NCBI RefSeq assembly: GCF_025452095.1
Contig: NZ_CP104877.1
Coordinates: 1,488,001 to 1,552,000, forward strand
Direction: 5' to 3'
Source: Paenarthrobacter sp. JL.01a
GTDB lineage: Bacteria > Actinomycetota > Actinomycetes > Actinomycetales > Micrococcaceae
Length of the DNA stretch: 64,000 bases
Shown: positions 1 to 16,597 of the stretch, in pieces
How positions within the stretch are numbered: the stretch's first letter is position 1
Layout of the letters: every line of letters starts with the position of its first letter
Program-made: the position numbers and the translations under genes
The notes under the pieces: generated by a model
The model's database searches: none
What the model was told of the DNA's origin: nothing
What the model saw: only the letters and a program-made list of their open reading frames with translations

Positions 1-2175
1 GTTCCGGATTCTGCCGTGCTGGGCGTCCTGCCGTCCCTGGATTCCCTGCGGACGCTGCTGCTGGGCATCGTTTTCTCGTGGAAGGACATGCTGACCGTCG
101 GTGTTCCCGTGGGCACCGCCAACGGAACGCTGATTGTGCCGTTCCTGAGCGCGCTGCTCATGGCCCTGGCGGCCGGACTCCTGACGTGGCGGATGAAGAG
201 CCCCTATTGGCCGTTGCTTCCCGTTTTGGTCCTCTTCGTCACCGGCATTGCCTTCAGTACCAGTTCGGGCTTCCTGAACGTGGAGCGAGGCGTTTCCCTG
301 ACGATCATCTCGATTGTCTGGGCGACGTTCCGCCGTGAGGTACTCCGCCAGCGCAGCACCAGGACCGTCTCGGCCAACAGGCCGGATTACGACGCCGGTA
401 CAGCCCGGCGCGGCCAGCTGCGCCGCCTCGGGACTGCCGCAGCTGTCATCGCCGTCGCCGTGGGCGTGACGGCCATTGCTTCTCCCCTGGTAACAGCCAG
501 CGACGACCGGAAAGTGCTGCGCAACACTATCGTCCCACCGTTCGATCCCAGGGATTACATCACCCCGTTGGCGAGCTTCAGGAACTTCGTCAAGGACGAG
601 AAGGACGCCACCTTGTTCACCGTCAAGGGCCTGCCCAAGGATGCCCGGGTGCGGTTGGCGGCGTTGGACGCGTTCAACGGCTTGAACTACACCATGGATC
701 CGAACAGCTCCGGCAACTTCAGCAAGGTCGGCGACGCGAAGTCGCTGAACACGCTGGCCGATTCCGGGAGCCCGGTGCAAGGCACCAACTACACGTTGGA
801 CATCACGGTTGAGGACTATCAGGGCTACTTCGTTCCGGGTGGCCGCCACACTACAGGAATGAGCTTTGCGGACACCTCGGGAGCAGCGTCAGGGCTCTAC
901 TTCAATGCCGGCACCGACACCGCGGTGACCACCAAGGGCCTGGGCAAGGGCGAGAACTACACCGTCCAGGTCTCCGATCCCGGAACGCTGGAGCACGGAC
1001 AGCTCACCCAGTATGACTTCGCCAAGCTCACGCTGCCCGAAGCCGAGGAAGTGCCGCCGATCGTCGCCTCACAGGCGAACGAGTTGTCCGCGGACGCGCC
1101 CACCGCGATCGACCGCGTCCGGCAGATCGAGGCGCACTTCCAGAAGAGCGGCGCGTTCAGCAACGGGCTTGTGGCAGAGGGGCAGCTCCCCAGCCTCCCC
1201 GGCCACAGCGCGGCCCGCATCCGCAACATGCTCTCCGCCAAGCAGATGCTCGGCGACGACGAGCAGTACGCGGTGTCCATGTCCCTCATGCTCCGTCATT
1301 TGGGCATCCCGTCGCGCGTTGTCATGGGCTTCTACCCGGATCCCAAGAGCCCTGAAAACGGCGCCGGCGACATCAAGATCACGGGCAAGGATGTGCACGC
1401 CTGGGTAGAGGTGGCCTTCGACCGCGTCGGCTGGGTTTCGTTCGATCCCACCCCGCCCAAGGACAACGTCCCGATCCCGCCTGACCCGCAGAACAAGTCC
1501 AAGCCCAAGCCACAGGTGCTGCAGCCGCCGCCCCCGCCGCAGGAACCCGCGGACCTGCCGCCGGATTCCACGCCGGACGCTTTGGATGCGGACGAGAAGA
1601 AGAACAATCCGTGGCTCTTCTGGGGACCGTTGCTTGCCGCTCTCGGCGTGGCGTTGATTCCGTTGGCGATTCTCGCCGTGCCTCTGCTGCTGATCTTGCT
1701 GTTGAAAGCACGACGCCGGAAGGCACGTTTCCGTGATGGCCACCCCGCCCAGCGGGTCGGCGCGGGATGGAGCGAAGTAGCGAGCCTCGTCACCGATATG
1801 GGTGCCTCGATCGACGCCAAGTCCACCAGGCGCGAGTCTGCCTCGGTGATCGCCGAAGCGTTCCCCACCGCCGGGAACACCACCACCATGCTTGCCCACC
1901 GGGCTGACGCAGCGGTGTTCGGTGCGGGGCAGCCGAGTGAGACAGAGGTCAAGGAGTACTGGGAGATCGTGGACACATCGCTGACCGACATCACCGGCAG
2001 CGTTGGCTTCTGGAAGCGGCAGCAGGCACGGTTCTCACCGCGGTCGTTGCTGGCGGACGCCCGGGCTGCCCTGCGTCGCCGTCAACAAGGTCCAGGTGGG
2101 ACCCAAACTCCCGGTGAACCGCGGTCGCGGCGCTTGAAGTTGCCCTTCACGAAGGACAGCACGGATGAGCAGTGA
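1..2175 (+). CDS. TgpA-like transglutaminase-domain membrane protein (5' partial), catalytic Cys replaced
   Basis: The reading frame is open to base 1, so the true start lies upstream; a GTG at 16 is only an internal option. The visible part has hydrophobic N-terminal segments, a TM near residues 140-160 (counted from 16), a large extracytoplasmic domain, a transglutaminase core and a TM near residues 540-565. A proline-rich linker precedes that TM and a basic cytoplasmic tail follows it. In the core, the usual G-x-C-E-Q-Y/F motif reads GDDEQYA: the catalytic Cys is Asp (codon 1258-1260). The His and Asp parts (DVHAWVEV, FDPTPP) are kept. The fold is recognisable as TgpA/DUF3488 type, but thiol catalysis should be absent. 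It ends 11 bp inside the next gene, so translation is probably coupled. In related clusters MoxR and DUF58 genes lie upstream; here that would be outside the window. Confidence 0.85.
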   Translation, partial: VPDSAVLGVLPSLDSLRTLLLGIVFSWKDMLTVGVPVGTANGTLIVPFLSALLMALAAGLLTWRMKSPYWPLLPVLVLFVTGIAFSTSSGFLNVERGVSLTIISIVWATFRREVLRQRSTRTVSANRPDYDAGTARRGQLRRLGTAAAVIAVAVGVTAIASPLVTASDDRKVLRNTIVPPFDPRDYITPLASFRNFVKDEKDATLFTVKGLPKDARVRLAALDAFNGLNYTMDPNSSGNFSKVGDAKSLNTLADSGSPVQGTNYTLDITVEDYQGYFVPGGRHTTGMSFADTSGAASGLYFNAGTDTAVTTKGLGKGENYTVQVSDPGTLEHGQLTQYDFAKLTLPEAEEVPPIVASQANELSADAPTAIDRVRQIEAHFQKSGAFSNGLVAEGQLPSLPGHSAARIRNMLSAKQMLGDDEQYAVSMSLMLRHLGIPSRVVMGFYPDPKSPENGAGDIKITGKDVHAWVEVAFDRVGWVSFDPTPPKDNVPIPPDPQNKSKPKPQVLQPPPPPQEPADLPPDSTPDALDADEKKNNPWLFWGPLLAALGVALIPLAILAVPLLLILLLKARRRKARFRDGHPAQRVGAGWSEVASLVTDMGASIDAKSTRRESASVIAEAFPTAGNTTTMLAHRADAAVFGAGQPSETEVKEYWEIVDTSLTDITGSVGFWKRQQARFSPRSLLADARAALRRRQQGPGGTQTPGEPRSRRLKLPFTKDSTDEQ

Positions 2176-3745
2176 GACCGAACTTTGCCCGGCCTGCCGG
2201 CATGCCGTCCGGCCCGGCGCCGCTTTCTGCAATCAGTGCGGATCGCCGCTGAACAACCGTGGTGCCCGCAAGGAAGCCAACATCAACCATGCCCAGCGGG
2301 CCGCACTGGAATCGGCTGCCCGGCAGGGTCTGGCCGATCCCGGTAGTATCTCCGTAGTGTCGGCGCCAGCGTCGCCGGCGCATCCGGGGACAAGCACCGT
2401 CCCGGACAGTACGCCTGGGCCAGGGGGAGGGACCACTATGACCACCAAGCTCGATCTCGTTCCCGCTTCTGCGGGAAAGCGGCTGGGTGCGGCGGTGTTG
2501 GACTGGTTGGGGCCGGTGGCTGTCCTTGCCACAACGTTTGCCATAGGCATCGCGGGCATCACGCAAACGCGCCGGAACGGCTTCATCGTTTACGACACCG
2601 GTCTTCTGGTCCTCCTGGGCAGCATTGGCCTGGCCGTGACCGTGGTGTACATCTTCGTGCTGTTGGCCCTGGAGGCGAAGTCGGGAAACACCATCGGCAA
2701 CCAGCTCATGGGAATCCGCAGCGCTGACGCCGATGGCTACGCTCCAGGAGCCGGCGCAGTGTTTGTCCGGGGCATCCTGACCGGTGCTGTCCTGATCGTC
2801 GGATTCCTGGCCGCCGTCATCCTGTCGGCCGTGGGCCTTCTCGGACTTGTAGTCTGGGTCGCTTTGCCGCTGATGGTGCTGGGGGTTGTTTGGGCCATCC
2901 TGGTGGTGGTCTCCAATGCGTGGGATTCGGACGGCAAAGTGCGCGGCTGGCACGACAAGGCTGCCAAGTCCTTGGTGTTCGACGTCAACGCCGGCCGCAA
3001 CCCGGTGACGACCGGAGGCATCCAGGGACCCTACAGCTTCGCGCCCATGGACCTGCCTCCGGTACAGGCTGTCATCTCCCCGGTGCCCTCGGGTCGGCCA
3101 TCCAGCCCGGTCGCGCCGGCCCAGCCCGCACCCGTACAGGGGAACCCCGCACAGGCGACCGCCCAACATCCGGCCGCACCGGCGTCGTCCGTTGCCCCGG
3201 CCGTGCAGCCGGCACATGATCCCAACCAATGGCGACCGCCGACGCCACGCCAGGCGCCCGCCCAACAGCAGGCGCCGGCTGCGCCTCAGCAAGCGCCGGC
3301 CCAACAGCAAGTGCCGGCTGCGCCGCAGCTTCACACGGTTCCGGCGCCCGGGGTGGCCCATCCGGACGACGACGTCGAACGCACCCGGATGCGTCCAGGT
3401 GCGGCCCGCGCGCAGGCCGTCCTGCGGATCCGGGTCGACGACGGCCAGGACGTCCAGCTCGGCGGAAGCGTTCTTCTTGGCCGGAACCCCGCTGCGCAGC
3501 CGGGGGAAGTGGTGGAGCAGCTCTTGCCCGTTTCAGATCCCGGCAGGTCCATTTCCAAAACCCATCTGCACCTTCGCGTGGACGGGGATGGCGTGTGGGT
3601 GACCGACCGCAACTCCACCAACGGCAGCGCCGTCACCACCCCTGACGGCTTGCAGACCAGGCTCACCCCGGGCGAGGCATCCTTCGTCCGGCCAGGTTCC
3701 ACTGTTCATTTCGGGGACCGTTCCTTCCACCTAGGACAAGCATGA
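2165..3745 (+). CDS. Zinc-ribbon, RDD-family membrane and FHA-domain protein
   Basis: 526 residues. An N-terminal double-cysteine zinc ribbon (CPAC near residue 8, CNQCG near 24) is followed by an RDD-type membrane domain (about residues 95-275) with hydrophobic stretches and the family signatures GNQLMGIR and GWHDKAAKS. A long Pro/Ala/Gln-rich linker (about 290-395) leads to a C-terminal FHA domain (about 415-526). The FHA has GR, the SISKTH phosphothreonine-binding loop and NSTNG. The linker carries T407 in the context VERTRMRP, a motif recurring in its neighbours. FHA domains bind phosphothreonine, so it is probably a membrane-anchored reader for the kinase encoded at 6490. It overlaps its upstream neighbour by 11 bp and its downstream neighbour by 4 bp. 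Its transported substrate, if any, is unknown. Confidence 0.88.
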   Translation: MSSETELCPACRHAVRPGAAFCNQCGSPLNNRGARKEANINHAQRAALESAARQGLADPGSISVVSAPASPAHPGTSTVPDSTPGPGGGTTMTTKLDLVPASAGKRLGAAVLDWLGPVAVLATTFAIGIAGITQTRRNGFIVYDTGLLVLLGSIGLAVTVVYIFVLLALEAKSGNTIGNQLMGIRSADADGYAPGAGAVFVRGILTGAVLIVGFLAAVILSAVGLLGLVVWVALPLMVLGVVWAILVVVSNAWDSDGKVRGWHDKAAKSLVFDVNAGRNPVTTGGIQGPYSFAPMDLPPVQAVISPVPSGRPSSPVAPAQPAPVQGNPAQATAQHPAAPASSVAPAVQPAHDPNQWRPPTPRQAPAQQQAPAAPQQAPAQQQVPAAPQLHTVPAPGVAHPDDDVERTRMRPGAARAQAVLRIRVDDGQDVQLGGSVLLGRNPAAQPGEVVEQLLPVSDPGRSISKTHLHLRVDGDGVWVTDRNSTNGSAVTTPDGLQTRLTPGEASFVRPGSTVHFGDRSFHLGQA

Positions 3746-4650
3746 ATTCACAGCCGGCCACCAACGCCAACGCCGACGCGGTCCCCGCTTCGGCCGGTTC
3801 CTCGTTCCGCCTGAGCTACGGCTACGGAACGGACCGTGGACTGCGTCGGGAGCTGAACGAGGATTCGTTCATCGCCGCCGACCCGGTGTTCGCCGTCGCT
3901 GATGGCATGGGTGGCCACGAGGCCGGCGAGATTGCCAGTGGGATGTGCGTGCGCACCCTGGGGAGTGCTCCGGAGCTCGCCTCGGGTTTGCGCACCGCCT
4001 CTGCCGCGGAGCTGCAGGCGTGCTTGTTGAAAGCCGACGCCGCCATCAGGGACGCCACCGGTGCCCGCGCCGGGACCACGCTCTCCGGCGTGGTGGTGGT
4101 GGAACAGATGGGTTTGCCCTACTGGCTGGTGATGAACATCGGCGACTCCCGGACCTATCGGCTGAGCCAGGGTGAGTTCGCGCAGATCAGTGTGGACCAC
4201 TCCGAAGTCCAGGAGCTTGTCGATTCCGGGGACATCACCTCGGAGCAGGCTGCCGTCCACCCGCGCCGTCACGTGGTCACGCGTGCCCTGGGCACCGGCG
4301 ATGAGACCGAGGCCGACTTCTGGCTCCTTCCCATCCAGGAGGGCGACCGGATCATGGTGTGCTCGGATGGGCTCAACGGCGAACTCGGCGATGACCACAT
4401 GTTCCGCATCCTCAGCACGGTGGCCCACCCGCAGGACGCCGTGGACGCGCTCATCCAGGCTGCGCTGCGAAGCGGCGGACGCGACAACGTCACAGTAATT
4501 GTGGTTGACGCCAAGAACGTACTGAACGACGCCGGTATCGCCATCACCGCGCCCCGCCCGGAAGTCGGGACAGACGTGGAGGAGGACACCCTTCCCAAGG
4601 CCTGGGTAAACGGCACCGACCACGAGGAAGACGCCGATGGCAAACAGTAG
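3742..4650 (+). CDS. PP2C-family Ser/Thr protein phosphatase
   Basis: 302 residues, cytoplasmic, no TM. All PP2C metal-binding motifs are present: NED at 39-41, DGMGGHEAGE at 54-63, the NIGDSRTYRL strand, SDGLNGEL and the C-terminal GGRDNVTVIVVD. It should remove phosphate from Ser/Thr residues modified by the kinase encoded 1.8 kb downstream. It starts by an ATGA overlap with the FHA gene upstream and overlaps the next gene by 14 bp, so stoichiometric co-expression is expected. An acidic C-terminal tail of about 40 residues beyond the catalytic core contains EEDTLPK, loosely like the TxxR motif of its neighbours. Counterparts include mycobacterial PstP and bifidobacterial PrpC, although PstP carries a TM segment that this protein lacks. 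Confidence 0.93.
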   Translation: MNSQPATNANADAVPASAGSSFRLSYGYGTDRGLRRELNEDSFIAADPVFAVADGMGGHEAGEIASGMCVRTLGSAPELASGLRTASAAELQACLLKADAAIRDATGARAGTTLSGVVVVEQMGLPYWLVMNIGDSRTYRLSQGEFAQISVDHSEVQELVDSGDITSEQAAVHPRRHVVTRALGTGDETEADFWLLPIQEGDRIMVCSDGLNGELGDDHMFRILSTVAHPQDAVDALIQAALRSGGRDNVTVIVVDAKNVLNDAGIAITAPRPEVGTDVEEDTLPKAWVNGTDHEEDADGKQ

Positions 4651-6493
4651 CCTCCTGTCCCACACGCGGTACCGGCAAGGCGGGTGGTTCGGCGTTGTCC
4701 GCAATGGAACAGCTGTACTTCTCGGTCCGGAAACTCCCCATGCCCTGATCGACGCTGTGTGGGAATTACTGGCTTCATCGCCCGAGGCCCACGAAGTCCT
4801 GCACGAGGTGACAGAGGCCTTTGGTGTTTCGCTCAGCAGGATCCCGCCGTTCGGAATCATTGATTCGAAGGACGCACTGCGTGTCTTCCTCAGGGGCGAG
4901 CTCGAATTGGTGGTGCAACTGGCAGGCCGCCAGGAACACCTCACCGGCCGTGATGTCACCACCTGGACTGAGCGCCGCATCGTCGGAGCCACCTCTTTGA
5001 GCATCCACATCGGGACGGAAGCTGCCGACGGAGTTGGCGGCCCACGGCTGGATACCCTTCCGGTGAAGGACGGCGTGGTGCTGTTGGCCTCCCTGGAGGC
5101 CGGCGGACAAGTTACCGCCGTGGAGGAGCCCGCGACGGCGGAACCGGCCTCCGAGCCGGCGGTGGCGGTCGCGGTGGGGGAGCCCGTGTCGGCGGAACCG
5201 GCAGAAGCTGTGGAACCGGCGGTATCGGTCTCGGACGAAACCATGATCGGATACCACGAGACCGACCTCGGCCTGACGATTGCCCCCGGACAAGCACCGG
5301 TCATAGACGGGCTCCAAGCCGGCGCCTCCACTTCTGACGACGAAGCCGCGCCTGACGACGAAGCCGGTTCCGACCACGAATCCGGGACCGGCGAACCGGA
5401 GGCGGCTGGAATCGACGCCCCCGAAGGTTCTGCGGAATCCGCTGCCGGGGAGCCTGCCGCGAAGCCTGCTCCAGGAGAAAGCGCCGATGACGTTATCGCG
5501 GACGACAACGACGTCGCGGTCCACACCAGCACCACGGATCCGTTGACCCCCTCGCTGGAAAACACCACAAACTACGATCACCTGTGGGACAAGACGGTGA
5601 TGCGCAACATCGAGGACGCCGCAGTCCGCCTGGACGGCGATGCCGATGACCACGACGCTCCGGTCAGCCATGCACCTGCTCCACAACCGCCGTCGGCTCC
5701 GCAACCGCCGTCGGAAACGGAACAAGCTGCCCCGGAACCGTTGACGCCGGGGCCCGCGCCGACGTCGGACGCCGGTCATTCCGCCCCGGCGGCCGCATCC
5801 GGCGGCCTGATCGATTCCGTGCCCTGGCTCCGCGGAGCGCCGTCCACGCCGCCGGTGGCCCAGCCGGCACCGCAGGTTCCGGCTGCCTGGACGCCGGCCC
5901 CGGCACCGGCGCCCACGGGTGGCACGGTGGACGAGGACTCGGACCACGACGGTCAGACCATCATGAGAAGCAGCCTTCCCCCGGCCGATGGCGCACAGAA
6001 AGAGGGGTCTGCTGCAGAGCCTGCCGCGGTCAACGGCCCGAGCGTTTTGGCCCGGGTCTGCCCGCAGGGGCACGCCAACCCGCCGACCTATCCGTTGTGC
6101 TCAGTGTGCGGAGCTCCCATCAGCGGGGATGCCCTTCACGTTCCGCGCCCGCGTTTGGGCCGCATGCGGCTTTCCACCGGGGAGCTGATCGACCTGGACC
6201 AGTCGCTCATCATCGGCCGCCAGCCCTCGGTTTCGCGTGTCCAGGGAGGCACCATGCCGCGCCTGGTCCAGGTGGAGAGCCCCGGCGGAGACATTTCCCG
6301 GTCCCACGTGGAGGTCCGGCTCGAAGGGTGGCACGTGATGCTGTGCGACCTCAAGGCCACCAACGGCACCGTGCTCATCCGCGAGGGCCAGGCGCCCCGC
6401 CGACTTGCCCAGAATGAGATGGCCATCCTGCTGGACGGCGATATTGCCGAAATCGGCGACGACATTTCATTGCGTTTTGAGGAGATTCTTTGA
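4637..6493 (+). CDS. FHA-domain protein with zinc ribbon and long disordered linker
   Basis: 618 residues. The N-terminal 150 residues form a globular domain I do not recognise. They are followed by a roughly 320-residue acidic, Pro/Ala/Glu-rich disordered region, a zinc ribbon (CPQGH...CSVCG, about 475-495) and a C-terminal FHA domain (about 510-618; IIGRQP, DISRSH, KATNGT). The linker holds two T-x-M-R motifs, T320 (DKTVMRNI) and T441 (GQTIMRSS), and a weaker T202 (DETMIG). These look like phosphoacceptor or FHA-docking sites. No TM was seen. The start at 4637 is inside the end of the phosphatase gene and the stop overlaps the kinase start, so it is an integral member of the operon. It may scaffold kinase, phosphatase and the EssC-like motor through phosphothreonine contacts; this is inference. 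Confidence 0.85.
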   Translation: MANSSLLSHTRYRQGGWFGVVRNGTAVLLGPETPHALIDAVWELLASSPEAHEVLHEVTEAFGVSLSRIPPFGIIDSKDALRVFLRGELELVVQLAGRQEHLTGRDVTTWTERRIVGATSLSIHIGTEAADGVGGPRLDTLPVKDGVVLLASLEAGGQVTAVEEPATAEPASEPAVAVAVGEPVSAEPAEAVEPAVSVSDETMIGYHETDLGLTIAPGQAPVIDGLQAGASTSDDEAAPDDEAGSDHESGTGEPEAAGIDAPEGSAESAAGEPAAKPAPGESADDVIADDNDVAVHTSTTDPLTPSLENTTNYDHLWDKTVMRNIEDAAVRLDGDADDHDAPVSHAPAPQPPSAPQPPSETEQAAPEPLTPGPAPTSDAGHSAPAAASGGLIDSVPWLRGAPSTPPVAQPAPQVPAAWTPAPAPAPTGGTVDEDSDHDGQTIMRSSLPPADGAQKEGSAAEPAAVNGPSVLARVCPQGHANPPTYPLCSVCGAPISGDALHVPRPRLGRMRLSTGELIDLDQSLIIGRQPSVSRVQGGTMPRLVQVESPGGDISRSHVEVRLEGWHVMLCDLKATNGTVLIREGQAPRRLAQNEMAILLDGDIAEIGDDISLRFEEIL

Positions 6494-8220
6494 GTTCCAA
6501 GAGGCCCCCCGCGCCGCCTCCACCGATCCCGGGCTTCAAATACATCAGCCTGCTCGGCTCGGGTGGCTTTTCCGACGTCTACCTTTACGAGCAAGACAGG
6601 CCGCGCCGAAAAGTAGCCGTCAAGGTGCTGTTGTCAGACCTCAAGACCGAGGGTGCGCGCCGCCGCTTCGAATCCGAGGCCAACCTGATGGCGCAGCTGT
6701 CCTCGCACCCTTACATCGTGACGATCTTCGAAGCGGAGATCACCGAGACCGGACACTCGTACCTGGCCATGGAGTACTGCTCGCGGCCCAGCCTCGATGT
6801 GCGGTACAGGCGCCAACGCTTCAGCGTCGATGAGGTCCTTGCTGTCGGCATCCAGGTGGCGTCCGCCGTCGAGACCGCCCACCGGGCCGGAATCGTGCAC
6901 CGGGACATCAAGCCGGCCAACATCCTGGTCACCGACTACAACCGTCCGGCACTGACCGACTTCGGCATTTCGGGCACCATCGGTGCCGACTCCGAGGACG
7001 ACGCCGGCATGTCCATCCCATGGTCGCCGCCCGAGCAGTTCCGCGGTGGCGCAGTGGACGGCGTACCGGTCGACATCTGGGCCCTGGGCGCCACGCTCTA
7101 TACGCTCCTGGCAGGCCGCTCGCCGTTCGTGCTTCCCGGGCAGGACAATTCGCAGCGGGAACTGATCTCACGCATCACCAACGCGCCCCTTCCCAGGCTT
7201 GGCCGTGCGGACGTTCCGGAATCCCTGGAACTCGCACTGGCAACTGCCATGGCCAAGTCTCCCGGATCCCGCTACTCCTCGGCGCATGCCTTTGCCTTGG
7301 CATTGCAGCGCATCCAGACCGAGCTGAACCTGTCGGTGACTCCTTTCGAAGTGCTCGAGGAGCCAGGACACGGGGAGGACCAGCACCCCGATGACAATGT
7401 CGAGGAAACCCGGGTCCGGAGCATCGCATCGATCGATCCGGACGCCTCGGGCACTGCCAGTACCGGCTCCGCCCCTACGTTCCCTGCGCGGACGTTTCCG
7501 TCCACTGTTCCGGCCAACACGTCCCAGGGCACACACACGTCGGCACCCGCCCCGCAGACAGTGCAAAGGCCCGCCGCCTGGCAAGCGCCTGCCCCGCAGA
7601 CACCCCCGCAATCGGTCCCGCAATTCCAGCCGCAACAGGCAGCAGGGACAGACACCGACTCCGGGGAGTCCACGGTCCTTCGCGGCTGGCAGCCATCGGG
7701 CCGGCAAGCGAACGTTGACGATACTGTCAGCCGCACCGCATCGAGGGCAGCCACCGAAGCCCCGGAAGAAGAAACACCTGTTGCCGACCACGGCAAGCGC
7801 AATCTGTGGCTCGCGGTGACCGGTGCCGCGGTTTTGGTGGTCGCGGTAGTCGTCGGGGTTGTCCTCGGCGCCAATGCGCAGCCGAAGGTCGCGCCGACTG
7901 AGGCGGCGAGCGTAAAGCCCGCGGATCCCCTCGGCGATGGCGGGGTACCTGAGGTGGAGGGCCTGAACGGCACGCGGGACCCGGCGAAGCCGGACTTCGC
8001 CGACTTCAGCTGGACCAATCCGCAGCCCAAGCCCGGAGACACGTACAAATGGCGATACCGCACCGCCCTCATCCCGGAAGGCGAATACGAGTCCGTCAAG
8101 GAGCCGAAAGTACGTGCTTATTTCGGCAAGGAAGAGAAGCTCTGTATCCAGGTCATCATTGTCCGTACTGACGGTTCGGCATCTCCGGGAGACAAGGGCT
8201 CCATCGCCTGTGTGCAGTAG
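6490..8220 (+). CDS. Transmembrane Ser/Thr protein kinase (PknB-like, no PASTA repeats)
   Basis: 576 residues, starting with TTG in a TTGA overlap with the previous stop. Kinase domain about residues 16-280: glycine loop GSGGFSDV, catalytic Lys45 (VAVKV), HRDIKPAN with Asp139, DFG at 157-159 and SPPEQ in place of APE. A disordered linker of about 160 residues carries T307 (EETRVRS) and T395 (ESTVLRG), both T-x-(V/L)-R. A single TM (about 439-462) is followed by a short extracytoplasmic domain with two cysteines that may form a disulfide. It should phosphorylate Thr in the FHA partners and in itself. Family members usually have PASTA repeats outside; here the sensor is small and unfamiliar, so the external signal is unknown. 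Confidence 0.93.
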   Translation: MSSKRPPAPPPPIPGFKYISLLGSGGFSDVYLYEQDRPRRKVAVKVLLSDLKTEGARRRFESEANLMAQLSSHPYIVTIFEAEITETGHSYLAMEYCSRPSLDVRYRRQRFSVDEVLAVGIQVASAVETAHRAGIVHRDIKPANILVTDYNRPALTDFGISGTIGADSEDDAGMSIPWSPPEQFRGGAVDGVPVDIWALGATLYTLLAGRSPFVLPGQDNSQRELISRITNAPLPRLGRADVPESLELALATAMAKSPGSRYSSAHAFALALQRIQTELNLSVTPFEVLEEPGHGEDQHPDDNVEETRVRSIASIDPDASGTASTGSAPTFPARTFPSTVPANTSQGTHTSAPAPQTVQRPAAWQAPAPQTPPQSVPQFQPQQAAGTDTDSGESTVLRGWQPSGRQANVDDTVSRTASRAATEAPEEETPVADHGKRNLWLAVTGAAVLVVAVVVGVVLGANAQPKVAPTEAASVKPADPLGDGGVPEVEGLNGTRDPAKPDFADFSWTNPQPKPGDTYKWRYRTALIPEGEYESVKEPKVRAYFGKEEKLCIQVIIVRTDGSASPGDKGSIACVQ

Positions 8221-8268
8221 CCACCGGCCAACGCAACAGAAACACCGCCCACTGAGGAGGCAAAGATC

Positions 8269-8969
8269 ATGGGGGATCTAGCAATAGATTTCTGTGGGGA
8301 ATGGTACGAACCATCCGACGAGGACGTCTTTGACATCGGCCGCGAAGGCGATCTTGAAGTCGACGACAACCCGTACCTGCACCGTCGCTTCCTGCAGATC
8401 GCCCGCTACGACGGCATCTGGTGGTTGAGCAACGTTGGCAGCATGCTCTCGGCCACCATCGCGGACGGCTCGGGCGGCATGCAGGCGTGGCTTGCACCGG
8501 GCGCCAGGATTCCGTTGGTGTTCAGCCACACCAACGTCATCTTCACCGCCGGCCCCACCACGTACGAGTTCGCGGTGCACCTGAAGACGCCCTCTTTCCG
8601 GCACGAGGCCCGGGACGATGACCAGGCCGGCGATACCACCATCGGCCCCGTGGTCTTCACGGACTCGCAAAAGGCGCTGATCGTTGCCCTGGCCGAACCC
8701 ATGCTGCGGCGGGAGGGGACCGGGTTCAGTGCGATTCCGTCCTCCGCGGAGGCCGCCAAGCGTCTGGGCTGGGCCCTCACCAGGTTCAACCGCAAGCTCG
8801 ATAACGTCTGCGACAAACTGGACCGCGTGGGCGTTGTGGGCCTGCGCGGCGGAGCCGGAAAACTTGCCACCAACCGCCGGGCCCGCTTGGTGGAGCACGC
8901 CGTGACGTCCCACTTGGTAACCCCTGCTGACCTGCATCTTCTTGAGAAAATGAGTGGAGTCGACGAAGG

Positions 8970-8973
<4 letters not shown>
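8269..8973 (+). CDS. FHA-like domain fused to a winged-helix-like domain
   Basis: 234 residues, with a strong ribosome binding site (GAGGAGG) about 8 bases before the ATG and a 48-bp gap after the kinase gene. Residues about 20-115 resemble a degenerate FHA fold: GREGDL, YLHRRF in the position of the S/T-R-H loop, and WWLSNVGS in the position of the NxxG strand. Residues about 125-232 look helical and winged-helix-like, with a helix-turn-helix-like stretch around AAKRLGWALTRFNRKL and a basic KLATNRRAR segment. This suggests a phosphothreonine-responsive DNA-binding protein, or a protein-binding wHTH adaptor. It overlaps the EssC-like gene by 4 bp (ATGA). The domain calls are from pattern only; I do not know a characterised homologue. 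Confidence 0.7.
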
Positions 8974-16587
<7,614 letters not shown>

Positions 16588-16597
16588 TCGGCAGCCC

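Noticed and set aside
3748..5568. 606-codon minus-strand frame across the phosphatase and FHA genes
   Set aside because: Overlaps two coherent, motif-bearing genes on the other strand; Ser/Ala/Pro low-complexity translation.
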